In this document: positions 34,665-43,342 of the stretch, piece after piece
Numbering within the stretch: position 1 is the stretch's first letter
Layout: each line of letters begins with the position of its first letter
NCBI GenBank assembly: GCA_964344485.1
Contig: CAYFNF010000001.1
Coordinates: 271,405-335,404 of the forward strand
DNA: 64,000 nucleotides
Direction of reading: 5' to 3'
Origin: CAYFNF01 sp964344485
GTDB lineage: Bacteria > Patescibacteriota > Patescibacteriia > UBA9570 > XYC2-FULL-38-9
Notes under the pieces: generated by a model
Told to the model about the DNA's origin: nothing
Databases searched by the model: none
What the model saw: the letters and a program-made list of their open reading frames with translations, nothing else
Translations under genes and position numbers: made by a program

Positions 34665-35957
34665 ATGCATACAGAGAATATCTCACTAGATCATATTACA
34701 AAAGTAGAAGGCGCAGCTGCACTTGATGTCGAGATTAAGGATGGAGTAGTGCAGAATGTAGATTTTAAAATTACCGAGTATAAACGTTTTTTTGTGGAAG
34801 CCATGGTTGGCAAGAAGATTACTGAGATTCCATCTATGCTGTCGCGTATCTGCGGAACGTGTTCGAACGCGCACTTAATGTGCAGCATCAAAGCATGTGA
34901 AAACGCGCTCGGTATCACTCCGTCAGAACAGACCGTATTGCTGCGAACTTTGACTATGCATGGATTGAATATTCGTGATCATGCATTGCATTTGTACTTG
35001 TTTGTTATGCCTGATCTGTACGGCAAGGATGCATTTTTAGACTTTGATGAGGACGATGAAGAACAGCATCAACTTCTACATGACGCATTTGATATCAAAG
35101 CAGCGGGGAACCACTTAGCACTACTTGTTGCTGGGCGAAGTGTTCATGCTATGCATCCTACGATCGGAGGGTTTATTAAAGTACCTGACGAAGAAGGAAT
35201 CAAAAAGTCTATCGAAGAGTTAAAAAAGATTCGACCTGCAGTGTTGCGCTTAATTAAGATCTTTAAAGACGCACCGTATCATTTTGTTCGTGAGCCGAGC
35301 TATATGGCTATGATCTCTGAGGACTACGATTATATGACTGGGTGTATTCAATCCGGAGACGGGGAGTGCATCCCTGAGGAGAAGTACATTGAGCATTTAG
35401 AGCGAGTGGAAGTGCCGTACTCTCAAGCAGATGCGTACAAATTTCAGGGTGAGTCGTATATGGTTGGGTCTATTGCGCGCATGAACTTGTCAAAGCAGCA
35501 TCTTCACGAGAATACAAAGAAAGACGCAGCTGAAGCGTTGGAGTTGTTCCCTTCAAATGATGTGTATCATAATAACCTCGCTCAAGCGATTGAGATTTTG
35601 CATTCAATTGATGCGTCCATAGAGCTTCTAGAGAACAATACCTTTGAGAAAGAAGAGGTAATTAAGAAAGATCCAAAAAAAGCGGTTGGTATCGGAGTAG
35701 TAGAAGCGCCTCGAGGAACGCTGTATCACAAAGTAGAAGTGGGTGATGATGGTATTGTAACTGGCGGAGAAGTAGCAGTACCAACTGGCCAAAATCAGGT
35801 ACACATTGAAGAAGGCATCAAGCAATTAGTACAAGAGCTATTGGAAGAGAAATCAAAAGAAGAGATCGCACATGAGATAGAAAAACTCATCCGTGCATAT
35901 GATCCATGCATGAGTTGTGCCTCACACTTCCTTAAAGTGAATTGGCTCGAAGAGTAG
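34665..35957 (+). CDS. NiFe hydrogenase large (alpha) subunit
   Basis: 430 residues. The Ni-Fe site is complete: L1 motif RICGTCSNAH and C-terminal L2 motif DPCMSCASH. Nine residues follow the His (FLKVNWLEE), the typical extension that a maturation protease removes after metal insertion. The gene end overlaps the opposite-strand protease gene by 26 bp. It would oxidise H2 or evolve it in the cytoplasm. Group 3b-like by texture, but no diaphorase subunits lie in the window, so the electron partner is unknown. Confidence 0.92.
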   Translation: MHTENISLDHITKVEGAAALDVEIKDGVVQNVDFKITEYKRFFVEAMVGKKITEIPSMLSRICGTCSNAHLMCSIKACENALGITPSEQTVLLRTLTMHGLNIRDHALHLYLFVMPDLYGKDAFLDFDEDDEEQHQLLHDAFDIKAAGNHLALLVAGRSVHAMHPTIGGFIKVPDEEGIKKSIEELKKIRPAVLRLIKIFKDAPYHFVREPSYMAMISEDYDYMTGCIQSGDGECIPEEKYIEHLERVEVPYSQADAYKFQGESYMVGSIARMNLSKQHLHENTKKDAAEALELFPSNDVYHNNLAQAIEILHSIDASIELLENNTFEKEEVIKKDPKKAVGIGVVEAPRGTLYHKVEVGDDGIVTGGEVAVPTGQNQVHIEEGIKQLVQELLEEKSKEEIAHEIEKLIRAYDPCMSCASHFLKVNWLEE

Positions 35958-36309
35958 AACAAATATCTTTTAAAGCGTGCTCTGGCTTCATCCCTGATGG
36001 GACGCCGATAATAGAGCACGTTTTTAGTTTTCCGATTTTCTGTAGCAGAAGCAAGTTAGCGTATGCGTCAAAGTCATGTAGAGATACGCGTGGACTTTTT
36101 TTAAACACCGTTAAGTCAGTAAAGAGCTGTACATCCGAGATACCCATGACCGTATCAATAATAACCATCTGCTCAGGGATGTCCCACTCTTCATTCGGGT
36201 CAACATGAATAAAGGTGTGTTCAGGGAATTCCTGTTCGAGTGCATCCTGTAGCTGTAGGGGAAGAGAATCTTCAGGCACGTCAGGGTTTCCAAAAAGAAA
36301 GATAGTCAT
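35932..36309 (-). CDS. Hydrogenase maturation endopeptidase (HycI/HyaD family)
   Basis: 125 residues, slightly short for the family (~150). It starts IFLFGNPDVPEDSLPLQL, the GNxxxxDD-type N-terminus in which the Asp/Glu bind nickel, then VIIDTVMGI and SLHDFDAYANLLLLQ, the family's HxxD/LHD motif. It clips the C-terminal extension of the large subunit after Ni insertion. It lies tail-to-tail with the large-subunit gene and directly behind the HypC-like fusion gene (2 bp gap). Confidence 0.85.
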   Translation of the reverse strand: MTIFLFGNPDVPEDSLPLQLQDALEQEFPEHTFIHVDPNEEWDIPEQMVIIDTVMGISDVQLFTDLTVFKKSPRVSLHDFDAYANLLLLQKIGKLKTCSIIGVPSGMKPEHALKDICSTLRANSL

Positions 36310-36311
36310 GA

Positions 36312-37094
36312 CTAGGTAATTTTTTCAAGCAGTTGAGGGGTGACAAGCGCAAGTGTTTTTTCTGTATAGCGTTCTAACTGCTGCACTTCTTGTTCAGTAA
36401 CGATTTCGCACGGGAAATCCCAGTGGATAGTGATCCAATCACCGATCTGCACGTCATCAAAGTAGTTGTCATCGTCTAAGCGCCGCACTACTGGCTCTTC
36501 AATTGGATCACCGTATACGAGCGAGTCTTCTTTCAGGATAATTGGTTTTCGTTTGATTGTAAGCTTCGGCCCATCAATAGTGATTACTTGGCCACCGCTA
36601 ATGCAGCATTTATCTATGCTATCGATAGAGTGGTTCTCTGCGACATTCCCAGAGCGCCGCCAAATATGCATGACATGAAATGAGTGATGTGGGAGCGCGC
36701 CTTGCGGGAGCTTGTCATACGTCTCTCGCGCGCCAGAAGTACCGAAACGTTTTTTAATGTCGAGTGTTTCATCGAGATGGCGATAGAACTGTTGAGAAGA
36801 GATAGTGTCTAATAACGAATTCCCCAGCCAGTACGCTTCTACCACTCGTCGGTCAAATGGGTCTGAGATGCCGTTGGACGATGCAATGAGCTGTAGATAC
36901 GGATACAGCACCGCGAACTGCGTCATGAGTTGTTCGAGACGTTTGTCACTGGAGTTATTATGCATGTATGCATAGATCTCCTGACTCGCATCTGGCCCAC
37001 AGTAGTGCAGACGATTTGGACCAAACGCATAACGACTGCATCGTGCGATGCCGTCTACGTTGGTAAACGATTGATCGTGAGGAGATTGTATCAT
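36312..37094 (-). CDS. Hydrogenase-associated protein with a C-terminal HypC-like domain
   Basis: 260 residues. The N-terminal ~165 residues are helical and start with DGIARCSRYAFGPNRLHYCGP; they resemble what I recall as DUF6390. From residue ~168, CCISGGQVITIDGPKLTI and, ~40 residues later, VQIGDWITIHWDFPCEIVTEQEV follow the HypC pattern (C-x-P/G..V..I-G....V, then V-x-x-GD-W/Y-x-x-x-H-x-x-F-A-x-E-x-x). HypC carries the Fe(CN)2CO precursor through its N-terminal Cys; here the Cys is internal, so no Met removal could free it. Between the EamA and protease genes, with 2-6 bp gaps. The HypC call is inferred from motif order. Confidence 0.65.
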   Translation of the reverse strand: MIQSPHDQSFTNVDGIARCSRYAFGPNRLHYCGPDASQEIYAYMHNNSSDKRLEQLMTQFAVLYPYLQLIASSNGISDPFDRRVVEAYWLGNSLLDTISSQQFYRHLDETLDIKKRFGTSGARETYDKLPQGALPHHSFHVMHIWRRSGNVAENHSIDSIDKCCISGGQVITIDGPKLTIKRKPIILKEDSLVYGDPIEEPVVRRLDDDNYFDDVQIGDWITIHWDFPCEIVTEQEVQQLERYTEKTLALVTPQLLEKIT

Positions 37095-37100
37095 CCCTTC

Positions 37101-38034
37101 TTATGATGAAGGTTTGGAGTGGAGTTGTGGCTTGGAAGCAGTGGAATCCGCTGTTTTCTTAGCAAAGAATACCATGAGAAGAATTCCTGCAATAAACAGT
37201 GCAGTACTAATTGCTTGCTTGCCAGTATACGTATGAGTAATAAAGATTGCAGAGAGTACATTCGTTACGAGTGTTGCGGGGACGAGTAGTGTTGCTACAT
37301 ACGTTGCAGGAGCATGTTTTAGTGCGGTGTACCATGTGGTGACGTATCCGAGTAGTAGGAGAGCAGTGAGTGCAGTCCAGCCCCATTGCATTGGTTCCAA
37401 GTTGGTGAACACTGCACCTTGTCCTTGGATTAGTACGACTATGAAGAGCACCAGAGATCCAATAGTCATACGCGCTGCTGCTACGGTGATGCTGGAAAGG
37501 TTTCGAAGCGCGATCTTCGCGATAACGTTCTCGATCGCCCAAAGAATCGTTGCGCCAAGGNNNNNNNNNNATATTGAATTCAAATCCAGTGAGTCCGCCA
37601 AGAATCAGGTTTGCAGCAAAGATTGCAAGCACTCCGATCCACTGTGGGACGCTGAGCCGTTCTTTGAGTATCGGAATTGCAAGTAGCATGACCCATAAGA
37701 ACAGTGTTTTATGAATGAGCCCTGCATTGATAGCGCTGGTTTGTGTGAGGCCTGTAAAAAAGAGCGCAAATGGTACAGATCCACCGATTACTCCGATAGC
37801 AAGAAGAATTCCAACTTGTTTTCTCTTGAGTGTTTTTAGCTCTTTCCATTTTTTAAATGCCACGATTATTCCGATGATAAAAAGCGCAACAAGTGCATTC
37901 TTTAATGTGGTAAACACCATTGGTGGTTTTACTGAGGTGACCGCGACTTTTGTTAAAAAGTTGTTTGTCCCTGATATTAACGCTGTGATGAGGACCAGTC
38001 CGGTAGCGAGTGAGTATTTTTGATACTGTTTCAT
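37101..38034 (-). CDS. EamA/DMT-family transporter, interrupted by a 10-N gap
   Basis: About 310 residues with ten predicted TM helices in two EamA halves (N-half 10-150, C-half after the gap). The first half ends in LILGGLTGFEFN, the second begins LGATILWAIENVIAKIAL, the usual repeat start. The gap at 37561-37570 separates two frames. It is a metabolite or amino-acid exporter/importer of the inner membrane. First gene of a minus-strand set with the HypC-like fusion and the protease; a metal or metabolite link to the hydrogenase is only positional. Confidence 0.85.
37561..37570. other. Assembly gap (10 N) in the EamA gene
   Basis: Ten N; the two halves of the gene are in different frames across it. 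Confidence 0.95.
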
Positions 38035-38052
38035 TGGAAGTGCTTATTGATT

Positions 38053-38077
38053 ATTACGCCATATATTGTAGCGTAAT
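38053..38077. promoter_or_regulatory. Inverted repeat in the divergent promoter region
   Basis: 7-bp arms ATTACGC/GCGTAAT with 11 bp between. The spacer holds a possible minus-strand -10 (TACAAT) for the EamA gene, so it could be an operator. Confidence 0.35.
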
Positions 38078-38124
38078 ACAGCGTTTCCGTCTATGCCTGA
38101 TTTTGTAAATGCGTTCTGCTTTGC

Positions 38125-38130
38125 TATACT
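38125..38130 (+). promoter_or_regulatory. -10 box of the secreted amidohydrolase gene
   Basis: TATACT, 26 bp before the ATG at 38157. The -35 is weak. Confidence 0.45.
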
Positions 38131-38156
38131 CAAAAAAGTAATAAATAACTATATCT

Positions 38157-39815
38157 ATGAAACCAACAACTCTGTTCTCAATGCTCTGTGCGGCTATTTT
38201 TTTTGGTGCGTTTTTTACGTTACCAATGCAAGTAGACGCACTTGCGAAGCCAACAAATCTTACTGTAACTGACCGCACAGTGTCGAAAGCGACCTTGAAG
38301 TGGAAAAAGATAAAAAAAGCCAAGTTCTATTCGTTGGTGGTGGCTGAGAAAAACGGCAGTATCATTCGAAACTATAATTATTTAAAGAAAAAGAAGAAGA
38401 CATTGAAAGGATTGTCACCAAACAAAGGGTATTTGTTCCGTGTGCAAGCATGTACATCAGTGAAGAAATGTTCTTCGTTGAGCAAGGTGAAGCGTTTTAG
38501 AACCAAGCCGAAACCGCCGACTTCTGTGTCTGTCGTTGCGCAGTCCAGAAAAGCAGAGTTAACATGGCCTGCGGTAGCTCGCAGTGCTCAGCTCTCTCAG
38601 TATTACGTCGAATTGTTAGATGCGGACAGTAATGCAGTAGCTACTGCTGAAGTGACTGAAGGTTTGGACGCGGATGAATTGAGTTATGAGTTTCACCAAC
38701 TCACACCAGGAGTGGACTACACTGCACGAGTTCGAGCACTGTTTTCAGATGCGACGAAAAGTAAATTTACCACCGAGACCGTTGACATGATAGACATATC
38801 ATATACTCCACAAGACTATGCCATCTATGATACTCACGGACATACGACCATTACTGATGATGATGCTTCTGCTGAGGAGTTGATTGCGATTTTTGATGAA
38901 TGGAATATTCAGAAGTACATTACTATGTCCCCACCCCGACCGTTACACCAGTCAACTTCAGGCGCTTCTACGGGCGATGATCTCTACGAGTACTTTGAGG
39001 ACTATACGGATCGGGTATACGTGATGTACGGTGGGTACCGGTTGAATCCAATTTTAAATGCATTAGGCGGGGAGAACGAGAATACATTTGATTGGTACTA
39101 TCCGAATGGCGCTAGTAGTAGTGGGTTCGACTATGAAAGCGCTATTGAGCAGATGCAGGAGATTGCTGCAGATCCGACAACATGGAGCGGTCGATTTAAG
39201 AGTCGAGCAACCACTGCTGCAGAGTCCGGTAAATACGTTGGGTTCGGTGAGTTTGCAGCGCTTCACTACTCTCTACGGAAAGATCATCCGTATCAATCAT
39301 TCCCGATTGACCATGACCTTATGAAGTGGTTGGTGAACCTCGCTGAGGTACACAACATGGTAGTTGATATCCACTTTGAAACCACGGACGAGAAATTAGA
39401 GCAATTATCAAATCTGTTAGATTACAATACTAACACCATAGTAATTTGGGATCATATAGGTTGGCACAACACTGATATTGAAGGTTTGATCGATGCAGCA
39501 TCGGCCAAGCTAGATGCGCACCCTAATCTATATATGAATATGAAGATTCGTGAGGATGATAGTGATGAGCAGATGGCAGCGAGCCCGCTTGATGAGAACG
39601 GGGTGATTCGCGAAGAGTGGAAGACGTTTTTTGAGACCTATGCGGATCGTATTATGTTGGGATCTGACGCGAAGATTTGGAAAACCGGTAGTTCATTAAC
39701 AGACAAGATGTATTCAGATGTAGAGGTCATGCAGCAAGTACTTGATCAATTGACTCAGGAAGCTGCAGAGAAGATCTACTATCAGAACGCACAGACTGTA
39801 TTTGGGTTTGAATAG
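38157..39815 (+). CDS. Secreted amidohydrolase-fold protein with two fibronectin type III domains
   Basis: 552 residues. Signal peptide 1-24 (ends VDALA). FN3 domains at about 25-120 and 120-215 (LTVTDRTVSKATLKWKKIKK; PTSVSVVAQSRKAELTWPAV). From ~220 an amidohydrolase TIM barrel: IYDTHGHTT (HxH metal pair), FGEFAAL, VDIHFET, VIWDHIGWH and the final MLGSDAKIW Asp. The His/His/Asp set matches COG2159-type hydrolases or decarboxylases. Such enzymes are usually cytoplasmic, so an exported FN3 fusion is uncommon. The substrate is unknown. A terminator follows at 39833. Confidence 0.85.
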   Translation: MKPTTLFSMLCAAIFFGAFFTLPMQVDALAKPTNLTVTDRTVSKATLKWKKIKKAKFYSLVVAEKNGSIIRNYNYLKKKKKTLKGLSPNKGYLFRVQACTSVKKCSSLSKVKRFRTKPKPPTSVSVVAQSRKAELTWPAVARSAQLSQYYVELLDADSNAVATAEVTEGLDADELSYEFHQLTPGVDYTARVRALFSDATKSKFTTETVDMIDISYTPQDYAIYDTHGHTTITDDDASAEELIAIFDEWNIQKYITMSPPRPLHQSTSGASTGDDLYEYFEDYTDRVYVMYGGYRLNPILNALGGENENTFDWYYPNGASSSGFDYESAIEQMQEIAADPTTWSGRFKSRATTAAESGKYVGFGEFAALHYSLRKDHPYQSFPIDHDLMKWLVNLAEVHNMVVDIHFETTDEKLEQLSNLLDYNTNTIVIWDHIGWHNTDIEGLIDAASAKLDAHPNLYMNMKIREDDSDEQMAASPLDENGVIREEWKTFFETYADRIMLGSDAKIWKTGSSLTDKMYSDVEVMQQVLDQLTQEAAEKIYYQNAQTVFGFE

Positions 39816-39832
39816 AAGTAAATGTAATTTAG

Positions 39833-39857
39833 AAAAAGGCCGAAATGGCCTTTTTTT
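39833..39857 (+). terminator. Terminator of the amidohydrolase gene
   Basis: AAAAA, stem GGCC/GGCC with loop GAAAT, then seven T. Confidence 0.85.
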
Positions 39858-39879
39858 GTAGGTTTTCCTTAGTAGAGTC

Positions 39880-39907
39880 TTGACAAAACTGTTTTTTTTG
39901 ATATAAT
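39880..39907 (+). promoter_or_regulatory. Promoter of GC-rich cassette 4
   Basis: TTGACA at 39880-39885 and TATAAT at 39902-39907, 16-bp spacer containing eight T. Both boxes match consensus fully. Confidence 0.9.
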
Positions 39908-39911
39908 GAGC

Positions 39912-39959
39912 CGTTATTTTGCGCGCAATTTTTCAACGATTGCGCGTTGATGCATAACG
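39912..39959 (+). promoter_or_regulatory. Structured 5' leader of cassette 4
   Basis: Outer helix CGTTAT/ATAACG (6 bp) and inner helix CGCGCAAT/ATTGCGCG (8 bp) with a nine-base loop, starting at the predicted transcript 5' end. A further ~110 nt separate it from the start codon. Confidence 0.55.
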
Positions 39960-40071
39960 ACTTCTTTAGTAGAGGAGAGAGGAGAAAAGAAGCCGTTCTG
40001 CATCCTTATCCAAGTTTGGGTGCACTCGGTACGCGTCAACGGTGATGCGTATGCTTCGGTTCGGAGGAACC

Positions 40072-41276
40072 ATGCGTACTTTGATTCTGAGTTTCCTGTG
40101 CGCCACCCTGTTCGTGGCGTGCGACCCCCCGCCCGAGGTCCGGACTCCCACCCCGCCGCCCGCGCCGACCACGGACGAGCCCACCCCGCCGCCCGCGCCG
40201 ACCACGGATGAGCCCGGCTGCGACCTCCAGGCCCTGAGCCGTCTCGTCGACGAGAAGCGGCAGACGGGCCAGGCCGCGGACGCGGACGCGCGCGCCAAGA
40301 TCGAGGCCGAACGCTCGACGTTCCGTCAGCTCGTCGACGCCATGGGCACGGTCTCGCACCTGCCCGAGCTCAAGCCCGGCGACGGCTGGCAGGTCGGCTA
40401 CCTGAAGCCGGTCACGGACGTGGTCGCGGACCAGAACACGTGCCAGCCCAAGGTGGTCAAGGGCGAGCTCGAGTCGTTCGACGAGGACTTCACGGGCTCC
40501 TGGGCTGAGCTGGCCGTGGCGCTCTACCTCTTCGAGCTGTCCTACTGGGACCTGGACGAGCTGGCCAAGGGCTACTTCTTCCCCACGCCCGAGAGCTGGG
40601 GCAGCGAGAAGGACGCCTCGGCGCGCCGCCGCCAGGAGNNNNNNNNNNNNNNNNNNNNNNNNNNNNNNNNNNNNNNNNNNNNNNNNNNNNNNNNNNNNNN
40701 NNNNNNNNNNNNNNNNNNNNNNNNNNNNNNNNNNNNNNNNNNNNNNNNNNNNNNNNNNNNNNNNNNNNNNNNNNNGAGTGGATCCGCGAGCACCTGCGCT
40801 TCTACTGGGAGCACCGCCTGGTCGGCGACGAGCTGACCCTGTACCTGACCGCCGCGGACGCCGCGGACGTGTTCTGGGCGCAGGAGACCCCGGACCGCGA
40901 GCAGGCGCCGGCCTCCATGCGACTCCCCGACGGGCTCTACGGCGACTACCAGTACGGCGGCCCGCACATCGGGTTCAAGGGCTTCCAGGTGCGCCGCTAC
41001 CGCGCGGCCGAGGAGCTGGGCAACTCCGGCGAGTACCTGCTCGCGGTCTACGACTGGGGCGTGGTCATGGCCAGCGCGGTCATCGGCATGTCCGAGACCA
41101 ACGCATGGCTGACCCAGACCCAGACCCGCCTCAACGCGGCCGACGGCTTCGGCAAGGCCCACCTGCTCGCCGCACTCGACGGCATCAAGGAGGCGCAGGA
41201 GGTCACGTCCGGTACCGAGGGCGACCTGGACTTCTCCGGCGTCAAGGCCCGGGGCTCGACCTCGACCGCGCAGTAG
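40072..41276 (+). CDS. GC-rich secreted lipoprotein (cassette 4), with a 137-N gap
   Basis: About 401 residues if the gap size is right. ATG 40072 has GGAGGAA upstream at 4 nt. The lipoprotein signal ends LFVAC, with lipidated Cys17. A Pro-rich stalk contains TPPPAPTTDEP twice in tandem, then a globular part follows with Trp/Tyr-rich segments. The halves on either side of 40639-40775 are in different frames because of the gap. No family recognised. GC is about 70%, the highest in the window, with G/C-ending codons throughout. Monocistronic, with a consensus promoter, a structured leader and a terminator at 41367. Confidence 0.72.
40639..40775. other. Assembly gap (137 N) in cassette 4
   Basis: 137 N within very GC-rich coding DNA, where short-read coverage often fails. 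Confidence 0.95.
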
Positions 41277-41366
41277 GCACGACCTACAGCTTCACGGGCA
41301 GAAGCAGCGGTACCACAGGAAACACCGCACCAGTGTAGTAGCATCTAGCGAACCACACCGGTGCAC

Positions 41367-41387
41367 CCCTCTCACGAGGGTTTTTTT
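41367..41387 (+). terminator. Terminator of GC-rich cassette 4
   Basis: Stem CCCTC/GAGGG with loop TCAC, then seven T. Smaller hairpins (GCGGT/ACCGC; CACC/GGTG) precede it at 41310-41364. Confidence 0.85.
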
Positions 41388-41427
41388 ATTTCTGCTGCGC
41401 AAGAAACAAGCATATGCACCCTGCGGC

Positions 41428-41456
41428 TTCGTTTTATAGCAGTACATTGCTATAAT
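41428..41456 (+). promoter_or_regulatory. Promoter of the 7TM gene, apparently leaderless
   Basis: TATAAT at 41451-41456 lies 6 bp before ATG 41463. The -35 (TTCGTT, 41428-41433, 17-bp spacer) is weak. Confidence 0.5.
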
Positions 41457-41462
41457 AGATCT

Positions 41463-42149
41463 ATGATCACTATTATTATCTATTTTATTGCAGGAATTGT
41501 GTCCTTGCTTATAGCCTATAAGCTGTATCTTTCAAATAGGAAAAATCCAAGTGAAATCACTAGTACAGTCCTTCATTCATTTATGGGGATTAGTACAGCC
41601 TTCATCTTATATGCAGTGGTGGGCATTACTGTTGATCGCATCCCAGAAACTGCAAGCGATTTGCTTGTATATATATCCGTCGTTGCGCTCTATACCGGGT
41701 TTTACTTTGTTGCCATCACTCCATTAGCACTCGGGTACTTTAAAAAAGAGAAAAGCACGGTTCGTGGCGTGTTGTTCATCTGGCTTATTTTGATTTACGT
41801 TATTGAATTAATCTACATTCCAGAACCCCATTTCACAGAAGAAGGATTGATGTTGATGCAGTCTGCTCCACCAGTAAAAATTGTCGTAGTCAGCTTTCTC
41901 ATACTCGCAGGGTTGTTGAATGTGGTGGCATGGTCAAAAAAGGCCCTGGCCTCTACGAGCAAGATCGCTCGGACACGTAGTTGGGCGTTTGCTGTTGCTT
42001 CTGCAACCGGACCTGAAGGTATCGCGTTGATGGTAGTAGGGAGCGCATTTGCTCGCGCAGGGTTTGTTTGTTTAGTCATTTGCTCTCTGGCTTTTGCAGT
42101 CGTGAAGTTTGCTCGTTTTAATCAGGATACAGATCAAGCAACTGAGTAG
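41463..42149 (+). CDS. Seven-TM membrane protein, possible sensor-type domain
   Basis: 228 residues. Seven hydrophobic helices (about 2-20, 35-55, 65-90, 100-120, 140-160, 180-200, 203-218) with short loops and a short charged C-terminus. The layout recalls stand-alone 7TM input domains of bacterial sensor kinases, but I see no firm motif. The open frame extends upstream to 41361; the start at 41463 is preferred because it follows the -10 box directly and begins at the first TM helix. Confidence 0.65.
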   Translation: MITIIIYFIAGIVSLLIAYKLYLSNRKNPSEITSTVLHSFMGISTAFILYAVVGITVDRIPETASDLLVYISVVALYTGFYFVAITPLALGYFKKEKSTVRGVLFIWLILIYVIELIYIPEPHFTEEGLMLMQSAPPVKIVVVSFLILAGLLNVVAWSKKALASTSKIARTRSWAFAVASATGPEGIALMVVGSAFARAGFVCLVICSLAFAVVKFARFNQDTDQATE

Positions 42150-42190
42150 TTTTTTTGGTGCGTCGCTATTCCGAAGCCTCCTACAAGTCA

Positions 42191-42219
42191 TTGCTGTGCA
42201 AGATGGAATATGGTATAAT
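42191..42219 (+). promoter_or_regulatory. Promoter of the glycerate/transketolase operon
   Basis: TTGCTG at 42191-42196 and TATAAT at 42214-42219, spacer 17 bp. The ~85-nt leader holds TGATT/AATCA and AAGAAA/TTTCTT dyads, the latter followed by TTTTTT, so mild attenuation is possible. Confidence 0.65.
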
Positions 42220-42310
42220 CGGACAGCTGAAATATCTAGTTAACTATCATTGATTTATACAATCATTAAGTAAGAAATATTATTTTCTTGTCTTTTTTAA
42301 GCAAGCTTTT

Positions 42311-43342
42311 ATGCCGAACACAACAAAGAAAAAACAATCAACCAAAAAACGACACTCTGTCTTTATAACTCAACCTATTCCTGATATTGGTATAAAAATG
42401 CTGCGAAAGCATTTTTCAGTTACCATGCGGAAAAAAGAGTATCCTATACCAAAGAAGGAGCTGGAGAAAGCCATTGCATCAAATGATGCAATCCTCTCTA
42501 TTTTAACGGACCGTATAGATTCTAAGATGATGGATTTGAATCCGAACCTGAAGATTATTTCAAATTTTGCTGTTGGGTATAACAACATTGCAGTTGTTGG
42601 CGCGACCAAGCGTGGAATTCCTATCGGGAATACTCCGGATGTACTGACGCAGTCTACTGCCGAGCATACACTCGCACTTGCACTGGCGGTGGCAAAACGT
42701 GTTGCGCAAGGAGACCGCATAATGCGAGATGATGCATTTCCAGGTTGGGGACCGATGTATATGCTAGGAACAGAGCTCTATAATAAGACAGTTGGAATTA
42801 TTGGGTGTGGTCGTATCGGCGGGCAAGTTGCTAAGATGATGTATCGCGCGTTCAATTGTAAGATTCTCTATACGGGCCATTACAAGAATGAAGAGATAGA
42901 GAACACCACCAAAGCGCGGAAGGTCACTACTGAAACACTATTAAAAGAGTCAGATGTTGTGAGTTTACATATTCCACTATTCCCTGAGACCACTCACTTT
43001 ATTGGTGCAAAGGAGTTAAAAAAGATGAAAAAGACTGCGTATTTGATAAATACTGCGCGTGGACCAATTATAAATGAAAAAGCACTGCTAACAGCATTAA
43101 AAAATGGAGAGATTGCAGGTGCGGGCCTAGATGTATTTGAAGAAGAGCCAAAGCGACTTGCTGGGTTAGAGAAATGCGACAATGTGGTCATGACTCCACA
43201 CACCGCATCAGCAACCTGGGAAGCACGAAGCCGCATGTCTGAGGTCTCAGCACAGAATATTATTGGAATTCTAGTAAAAAGAGAGTCTCCGGTTTCAATC
43301 GTTAACCCTGAGGTGTTGAATCAGCAACGTTTCTATGATTAA
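42311..43342 (+). CDS. D-2-hydroxyacid dehydrogenase (glyoxylate/hydroxypyruvate reductase)
   Basis: 343 residues. The NAD(P) Rossmann motif is VGIIGCGRIGGQVAKMM, the substrate region is NFAVGYNNI, and the catalytic Arg, Glu and His lie in INTARGPIINE, GLDVFEEEP and MTPHTASAT. This matches the GyaR/GhrB group, which reduces hydroxypyruvate to D-glycerate or glyoxylate to glycolate. A basic ~15-residue N-tail (KKKQSTKKR) is extra. Overlaps the glycerate kinase gene by 8 bp, which supports D-glycerate as the shared intermediate. Confidence 0.92.
   Translation: MPNTTKKKQSTKKRHSVFITQPIPDIGIKMLRKHFSVTMRKKEYPIPKKELEKAIASNDAILSILTDRIDSKMMDLNPNLKIISNFAVGYNNIAVVGATKRGIPIGNTPDVLTQSTAEHTLALALAVAKRVAQGDRIMRDDAFPGWGPMYMLGTELYNKTVGIIGCGRIGGQVAKMMYRAFNCKILYTGHYKNEEIENTTKARKVTTETLLKESDVVSLHIPLFPETTHFIGAKELKKMKKTAYLINTARGPIINEKALLTALKNGEIAGAGLDVFEEEPKRLAGLEKCDNVVMTPHTASATWEARSRMSEVSAQNIIGILVKRESPVSIVNPEVLNQQRFYD

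Noticed and set aside
37715..38023. Plus-strand frame opposite the EamA gene
   Set aside because: No promoter or ribosome site; the minus-strand frame has the TM pattern of the family.
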